Origin: Actinomycetota bacterium | Lineage (GTDB): Bacteria > Actinomycetota > Thermoleophilia > Gaiellales > Gaiellaceae | Assembly (NCBI GenBank): GCA_005883335.1 | Contig: VAXM01000013.1 | Coordinates: 1,089-38,411 of the forward strand | Direction: 5' to 3' | DNA length: 37,323 nucleotides | Shown: piece by piece, positions 36,247 through 37,323 of the stretch | Position numbering within the stretch: position 1 is the stretch's first letter | How the letters are laid out: each line of letters opens with the position of its first letter | Made by a program: the position numbers and the translations under genes | Notes under the pieces: model-generated | Database searches by the model: none | Seen by the model: the letters and a program-made list of their open reading frames with translations, nothing else | Told to the model about the DNA's origin: nothing

Positions 36247-36959
36247 TCCGCTGGGATGCGCCCGGCCCCTACGCGGTCGGGTTCACGAACCGAATCGGCG
36301 GGGTCAGCGGCGGTGCCTACGAGTCGCTCAACCTGGGCGCACTGACCGAGGACGAGCCGGAGAACGTGACCGAGAACCGGCGCCGCGCCTGCGCGTCGAT
36401 CGGCGCGAGCGCACAACGGGCGACGATGGCCTGGCAGCATCACAGCGCCGAGGTGACGCGTGCGGAGCCGCGAGGAATCGTCACGCCAGGGACCGTCTTC
36501 GACCGCTGCGACGGCCTCTGGACCGACGAGCCCGGCCAGGCGATGATGCTTCTGACCGCCGACTGCCTTCCGGTCGCGATCGCGCGGGCCAACGGGGCGA
36601 AGCCGGCTCTCGCGGTCCTGCACGTCGGCTGGCGCGGCCTCCTGGCCGGGATCGTGGCGGCCGGAGCCGACGCCCTGGCAGGCGGCCGCCTCGCGGCTGC
36701 GATTGGTCCCGGGATCGGCCCGTGCTGCTACGAGGTCGGAGACGAGGTCGCCGAGCCGTTTCGCGCGGCCTACGGCGACGTCGTGCGCGACGGGCGCCTC
36801 GACCTCTGGAGCGCGGCCGAGCGCGCCCTCCGCGCGGCCGGCTGCGAGAAGGTCGAGCGAACCGACCTCTGCACGTACTGCCATCCCGATCTCTTTTTCT
36901 CCCATCGCCGCGACAAGGGCCGCACGGGCCGGCAGGGCATCGTTGCCTATATCGCCTGA
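36243..36959 (+). CDS. pgeF: Peptidoglycan editing factor PgeF / laccase-domain (YfiH) protein
   Basis: GFTNRIGGVSGGAYESLNLGALTEDEPENVTENRRR; ADCLPVAIA; VLHVGWRGLLAGIV; IGPGIGPCCYEVGDEV; TYCHPDLFFSHRRDKGRTGRQ. Confidence 0.93.
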   Translation: MIRWDAPGPYAVGFTNRIGGVSGGAYESLNLGALTEDEPENVTENRRRACASIGASAQRATMAWQHHSAEVTRAEPRGIVTPGTVFDRCDGLWTDEPGQAMMLLTADCLPVAIARANGAKPALAVLHVGWRGLLAGIVAAGADALAGGRLAAAIGPGIGPCCYEVGDEVAEPFRAAYGDVVRDGRLDLWSAAERALRAAGCEKVERTDLCTYCHPDLFFSHRRDKGRTGRQGIVAYIA

Positions 36960-37323
36960 GACCGTCCGCGAGAACTACGCGCGGATCAAGGCAGAGCTCG
37001 GCCCGAAGGTGACGATCGTCGCGGCGACCAAGTACGTCGACGTCGAGGAGCTGGCGGCGCTCGCAGAGGCCGGGATCGAGGTCGTCGGCGAGAACCGCGC
37101 CCAGGACCTCGAGGTGAAGCACGCGCGCCACGGCGACGCCTTCCGCTGGCACTTCATCGGCCATCTCCAGAGTCGCAAGGCGAAGACCGTCAACGACATC
37201 TGCGAGCTCTGCCACTCGCTCGCGAGCGAGTCGGCCGCCCGCCGCCTCACGATCCCGGCCCTCGTCGAGGTCAATCTCTCCGGCGAGGAGACGAAGTCCG
37301 GGATCGCCGAGAATGAGCTGGAG
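36943..37323 (+). CDS. YggS-family PLP-dependent protein, 3' truncated by window edge
   Basis: TTG start LPISPETVRENYARIKAELGPKVTIVAATKYVDVEELAALAEAGIEVVGENRAQDLEVKHARHG...WHFIGHLQSRKAKTV...LVEVNLSGEETKSG. Confidence 0.9.
   Translation, partial: MPISPETVRENYARIKAELGPKVTIVAATKYVDVEELAALAEAGIEVVGENRAQDLEVKHARHGDAFRWHFIGHLQSRKAKTVNDICELCHSLASESAARRLTIPALVEVNLSGEETKSGIAENELE

Noticed and set aside
33510-36959. 1149-aa ORF spanning out-of-frame DHH-CCA region plus PgeF
   Set aside because: Only the last part (36243-36959) is a recognisable protein (PgeF); the upstream part is Arg/Ala/Pro-rich out-of-frame translation of the DHH-CBS-CCA gene, typical of high-GC DNA.
1-37323. CRISPR arrays, prophage, transposons, toxin-antitoxin or defence islands
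   Set aside because: No regularly spaced repeats, integrase/transposase ORFs or defence-type domains were seen; the window is chiefly housekeeping genes.
1-37323. tRNA or rRNA genes
   Set aside because: No cloverleaf-like GGTTCRANNCC T-arm pattern or rRNA-like conserved tracts were recognised in the intergenic gaps; a tRNAscan-SE run would settle this.

Overview
This is a high-GC, gene-dense chromosomal window that looks like an actinobacterial or Thermoleophilia-type soil lineage (lineage is inferred from gene content and style only). It is mostly housekeeping: M20 peptidase (5' truncated), DUF3866, ald, deoB, deoA/pdp, mutM, glutaredoxin, recO, glyQ, glyS, PPDK regulatory protein plus a coupled small membrane protein, VOC dioxygenase, TolB-like protein, methyltransferase, ppdK, lipoprotein, RTX-like protein, rhomboid, comB, imuB, a DUF6504-like ORF, bicupin, dnaE2, GH15, HD hydrolase, murA, nucleotidyltransferase, a HisB-like protein, RidA, a DHH-CBS-CCA-adding fusion, pgeF and yggS (3' truncated). 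No rRNA, tRNA, CRISPR array, transposase or prophage was recognised. The main observations are: (1) an SOS mutasome locus, imuB then a DUF6504-like ORF then dnaE2, with two LexA-type boxes at imuB, no imuA/imuA' in the window, and an antisense bicupin gene lying between the DUF6504-like ORF and dnaE2 and overlapping the dnaE2 5' end, which suggests a non-contiguous operon; (2) a window-wide pattern of TANNNT -10-like hexamers 6-9 nt upstream of start codons on both strands, predicting pervasive leaderless transcription; (3) near-symmetric -10 elements shared by three divergent gene pairs, one of which supports an unlisted 42-aa membrane ORF between ald and deoB; (4) a dispersed 75-nt intergenic element with a GTCACGG-NN-CCGTGAC palindrome; (5) a HisB paralog lacking the HHxxED metal motif, paired with RidA.
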